Shown in pieces: positions 14,309-15,466 of a DNA stretch of 15,466 bases. The notes below the pieces were generated by a model, which did no database searches, was not told the origin of the DNA, and was given only the letters and a program-made list of their open reading frames with translations. Both the position numbers and the translations under genes were made by a program. Every line of letters starts with the position of its first letter. Within the stretch, counting starts at the first letter, position 1. The DNA is from an uncultured Endomicrobiia bacterium. GTDB taxonomy: Bacteria > Elusimicrobiota > Endomicrobiia > Endomicrobiales > Endomicrobiaceae. Where the stretch lies: positions 1-15,466 of the forward strand of contig CALHWY010000014.1 in NCBI GenBank assembly GCA_938040055.1, read 5' to 3'.

Positions 14309-14559
14309 TTATATACTGCTCTGCCCGCAAAAAGACCTGCTATAGCCAAAGCGCCAACACCGGCACTAGAAACCATAATTCCAGCAACCATGCCTCCGCC
14401 GACAACAGAGCCGACCGTCGCAAGACCGGAGGTAACCGAAATCATTCCGGCTCCGGTACCCAATGCGGTTATGCCTATTTTTGCGGCTGTCACGCCAATG
14501 GCTGTTCCGGTAATTCCGCCTGCGCCCATAGCAATATTTTCCACTTTTTCTTCTTCCAT
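14275..14559 (-). CDS. Small glycine-zipper membrane protein, unknown function
   Basis: The 94-residue product has 20 glycines. A short acidic N-terminus (MEEEKVEN) is followed by an almost charge-free run from residue 9 to 79, broken only by Lys27, with small residues at regular spacing (GAGGITGTAIG, GTGAG, VGGGMVAG, AGVGALAIAG), and then a basic tail GRAVYKKFRKKQTHGS. Such glycine zippers pack transmembrane helices closely; two or three membrane passes are likely, with the basic tail probably cytoplasmic. A perfect AGGAGG lies 4 bases before ATG 14559, the best ribosome-binding site in the accessory region, and a promoter is placed upstream. Similar compositions occur in pore-forming peptides, bacteriocins and cell-envelope glycine-zipper proteins; none can be assigned. 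The C-terminus may be truncated by a frameshift in the A6 tract 14305-14310. Confidence 0.75.
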   Translation of the reverse strand: MEEEKVENIAMGAGGITGTAIGVTAAKIGITALGTGAGMISVTSGLATVGSVVGGGMVAGIMVSSAGVGALAIAGLFAGRAVYKKFRKKQTHGS

Positions 14560-14648
14560 AAAACCTCCTGTTATTATTTTCCTGCCGGCTGCATTCTACA
14601 ACCTTTTTAAATATTTTTTTACTCTTAGACAAAGCAGATAAAAAGCGT

Positions 14649-14677
14649 TTAATATTTTTTGCGGTTGATTATGTCAA
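14649..14677 (-). promoter_or_regulatory. Probable promoter of the glycine-zipper gene
   Basis: TTGACA (14677-14672), a 17-base spacer ending in six A, and TATTAA (14654-14649; 4 of 6 consensus positions) on the minus strand. The predicted start near 14642 leaves a leader of about 83 bases before ATG 14559. The -35 hexamer lies in the centre of an inverted repeat (14661-14688), consistent with repression by a protein bound there. Confidence 0.6.
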
Positions 14678-14706
14678 GAATCAACCGCATTATATATAAT
14701 GCGGTT
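14661..14706. repeat. Two interlocked palindromes (operator-like)
   Basis: GCGGTTGATT (14661-14670) and AATCAACCGC (14679-14688) form a 10-bp inverted repeat around an 8-base centre. The second arm's AACCGC (14683-14688) then forms a perfect 24-bp palindrome with GCGGTT (14701-14706), through ATTATA/TATAAT. This gives three GCGGTT half-sites in alternating orientation. Neither strand has a T-run after the stems, so these are not intrinsic terminators. Confidence 0.75.
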
Positions 14707-14718
14707 TACGGCGATTTT

Positions 14719-14871
14719 ATGACGACATTTTTATTTTTTGGCAAAGACAAAGAAAAAAAAACGAGAAAGGATAAATGCATTTTAAATCCCGGCGATTCGC
14801 GCAGAGTCGCAGTTTTTCCGTATCGTAATACATTTTTTTCCGGCAAAGGCGATAAAGAATTTTATAAATAA
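14719..14871 (+). CDS. Doubtful 50-codon plus-strand reading frame
   Basis: ATG 14719 to TAA 14871 encodes a Lys-rich peptide starting MTTFLFFGKDKEKK and including KCILNPGDSRRVAVFPYRN. Codon choice resembles the genes in the window, and the frame is divergent from the glycine-zipper gene across the palindromes. But there is no ribosome-binding site, the frame is open back to a TTG at 14659, and no family is recognised. It may be a remnant of a longer gene or chance. It is the only plus-strand candidate in the window. Confidence 0.2.
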   Translation: MTTFLFFGKDKEKKTRKDKCILNPGDSRRVAVFPYRNTFFSGKGDKEFYK

Positions 14872-14902
14872 AAAAAACAGGATATGTGTTTAACATATCC
14901 TG
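14866..14902 (-). terminator. rRNA operon terminator
   Basis: On the minus strand CAGGATATGT (14902-14893) pairs with ACATATCCTG (14887-14878) over a 5-base loop, followed by TTTTTTTTATTT. It begins 16 bases after the 5S rRNA 3' end and is a strong Rho-independent terminator closing the rRNA transcription unit. Confidence 0.95.
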
Positions 14903-14917
14903 CTTTTCAATATTTAA

Positions 14918-15033
14918 TCCGGCAGCGACCTACTCTTCCGGGACCCTGCGGTCCAAGTACCATCGGCCCTGATGGGCTTAACTTCCGTGTTCGGAATGAG
15001 AACGGGTGTGACACCATCGGAATAACCACCGGA
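14918..15033 (-). rRNA. rrf: 5S ribosomal RNA
   Basis: The 116-base minus-strand sequence begins TCCGGTGGTTATTCCGATGG and ends GGTCGCTGCCGGA. The two ends pair to form helix I (UCCGGUGG with the GCUGCCGGA end). The conserved 5S core is present: CACACCCGTTCTCATTCCGA, ACACGGAAGTTAAGC, and GGGAAGAGTAGGTCGCTGCC-like end. Ends were set by helix I pairing and may be off by a base or two. It follows the 23S gene by about 88 bases and is closed by the terminator at 14866-14902. Confidence 0.95.
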
Positions 15034-15121
15034 AATAATTTAAAAAAGAACAAATCAAAAACTTAAAAGGTAAAAGCGTTTACGAAAAACAATATTTCCA
15101 AAATCATATAAAGATTAGAAA

Positions 15122-15466
15122 ATGTGACCAAGCCGGACGGGCAATTAGTAATGGTTAGCTAAATACATTGCTGTACGTACACTTCCATCCTATCAAACTC
15201 ATAGTCTATGAGTGCCCTTCAGGGAAACCTTATCTTGAGGTGAGTTTCACACTTATATGCTTTCAGTGTTTATCTCGTCCGTACTTGGCTACTCGGCAAT
15301 GCTCCTGGCGGAACAACCGAAACACCAGAGGTACGTTCATTCCGGTCCTCTCGTACTAAGAACGAGTCCTCTCAAGTTTCCTGCGCCCACGGTAGATAGA
15401 GACCGTACTGTCTCACGACGTACTGAACCCAGCTCACGTACCCCTTTAATTGGCGAACAGCCAAAC
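15122..15466 (-). rRNA. rrl: 23S ribosomal RNA, 3' end (partial)
   Basis: The minus strand holds the last ~345 bases of 23S rRNA. It includes the sarcin-ricin loop AGTACGAGAGGACC (15357-15344), the peptidyl-transferase-adjacent GTACGTGAGCTGGGTT and CGTCGTGAGACAGTACGGTC, and the near-terminal GCTAACCATTACTAATTGCC. The 3' boundary is placed by comparison with the usual distance after ACTAAT and is accurate to a few bases. The gene continues beyond the right edge. The 23S-5S spacer (about 15034-15121) holds no tRNA. Confidence 0.95.

Noticed and set aside
14084..14641. 185-codon plus-strand open frame opposite the glycine-zipper gene
   Set aside because: It is antisense to a gene with a perfect ribosome-binding site; its length comes from the Gly/Ala-rich codons being stop-free on the other strand (it reads as Pro/Ala repeats). 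It has no ribosome-binding site.
14661..14688. Inverted repeat as a Rho-independent terminator
   Set aside because: On the minus strand the stem is followed by A6 rather than T; on the plus strand it is followed by ATTATA. The -35 hexamer at its centre favours an operator.
14878..14902. Bidirectional terminator also serving the plus-strand frame at 14719-14871
   Set aside because: On the plus strand the stem is followed by CTTTTCAATATT, too weak a T-run to claim.
15034..15121. tRNA in the 23S-5S spacer
   Set aside because: The spacer is about 88 bases of AT-rich sequence without a T-loop or anticodon arm.

Overview
The window is bacterial, roughly 40% G+C by eye, and almost everything in it is transcribed from the minus strand. 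In transcription order (high to low coordinate) it holds: the 3' end of a 23S rRNA gene, a 5S rRNA with its terminator, about 1.8 kb of sparsely coding AT-rich sequence, and then a continuous ribosomal-protein/RNA-polymerase/translation-factor cluster rplJ-rplL-rpoB-rpoC-rpsL-rpsG-fusA-tuf. The start of tuf runs off the left edge. All of these genes are intact and have family-typical sequences.

Organism: beta' carries an SI3-type insert in the trigger-loop region plus a further ~190-residue insert in the N-terminal clamp, and beta carries a lysine-rich coiled insert at the SI2 site. This fits a diderm (Gram-negative type) lineage. An Elusimicrobiota/Endomicrobium-like origin would fit the base composition and the presence of gene remnants, but the phylum cannot be fixed by reading alone.

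Regulation is unusually readable. Upstream of rplJ there are two consensus sigma70-type promoters in tandem (both TTGACA-N17-TAtAAT type), a well-formed L10 leader RNA, and an intrinsic terminator placed between leader and rplJ, which suggests L10(L12)4-controlled attenuation. The rplL-rpoB gap has two stem-loops, then a consensus promoter for rpoBC that lies inside a 43-bp near-perfect palindrome. The usual rplK-rplA genes are absent upstream of rplJ; an rRNA operon end lies there instead.

The accessory stretch (about 13.18-14.88 kb) holds one convincing small gene, a 94-residue glycine-zipper protein with a perfect AGGAGG site (14275-14559). It has a probable promoter embedded in two interlocked palindromes, and is followed by an AT-rich tail that reads as its frameshifted C-terminal extension. 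Two further short interrupted reading frames (13459-13770 and 13256-13390) look like decayed genes. No mobile element, CRISPR array or tRNA was seen.
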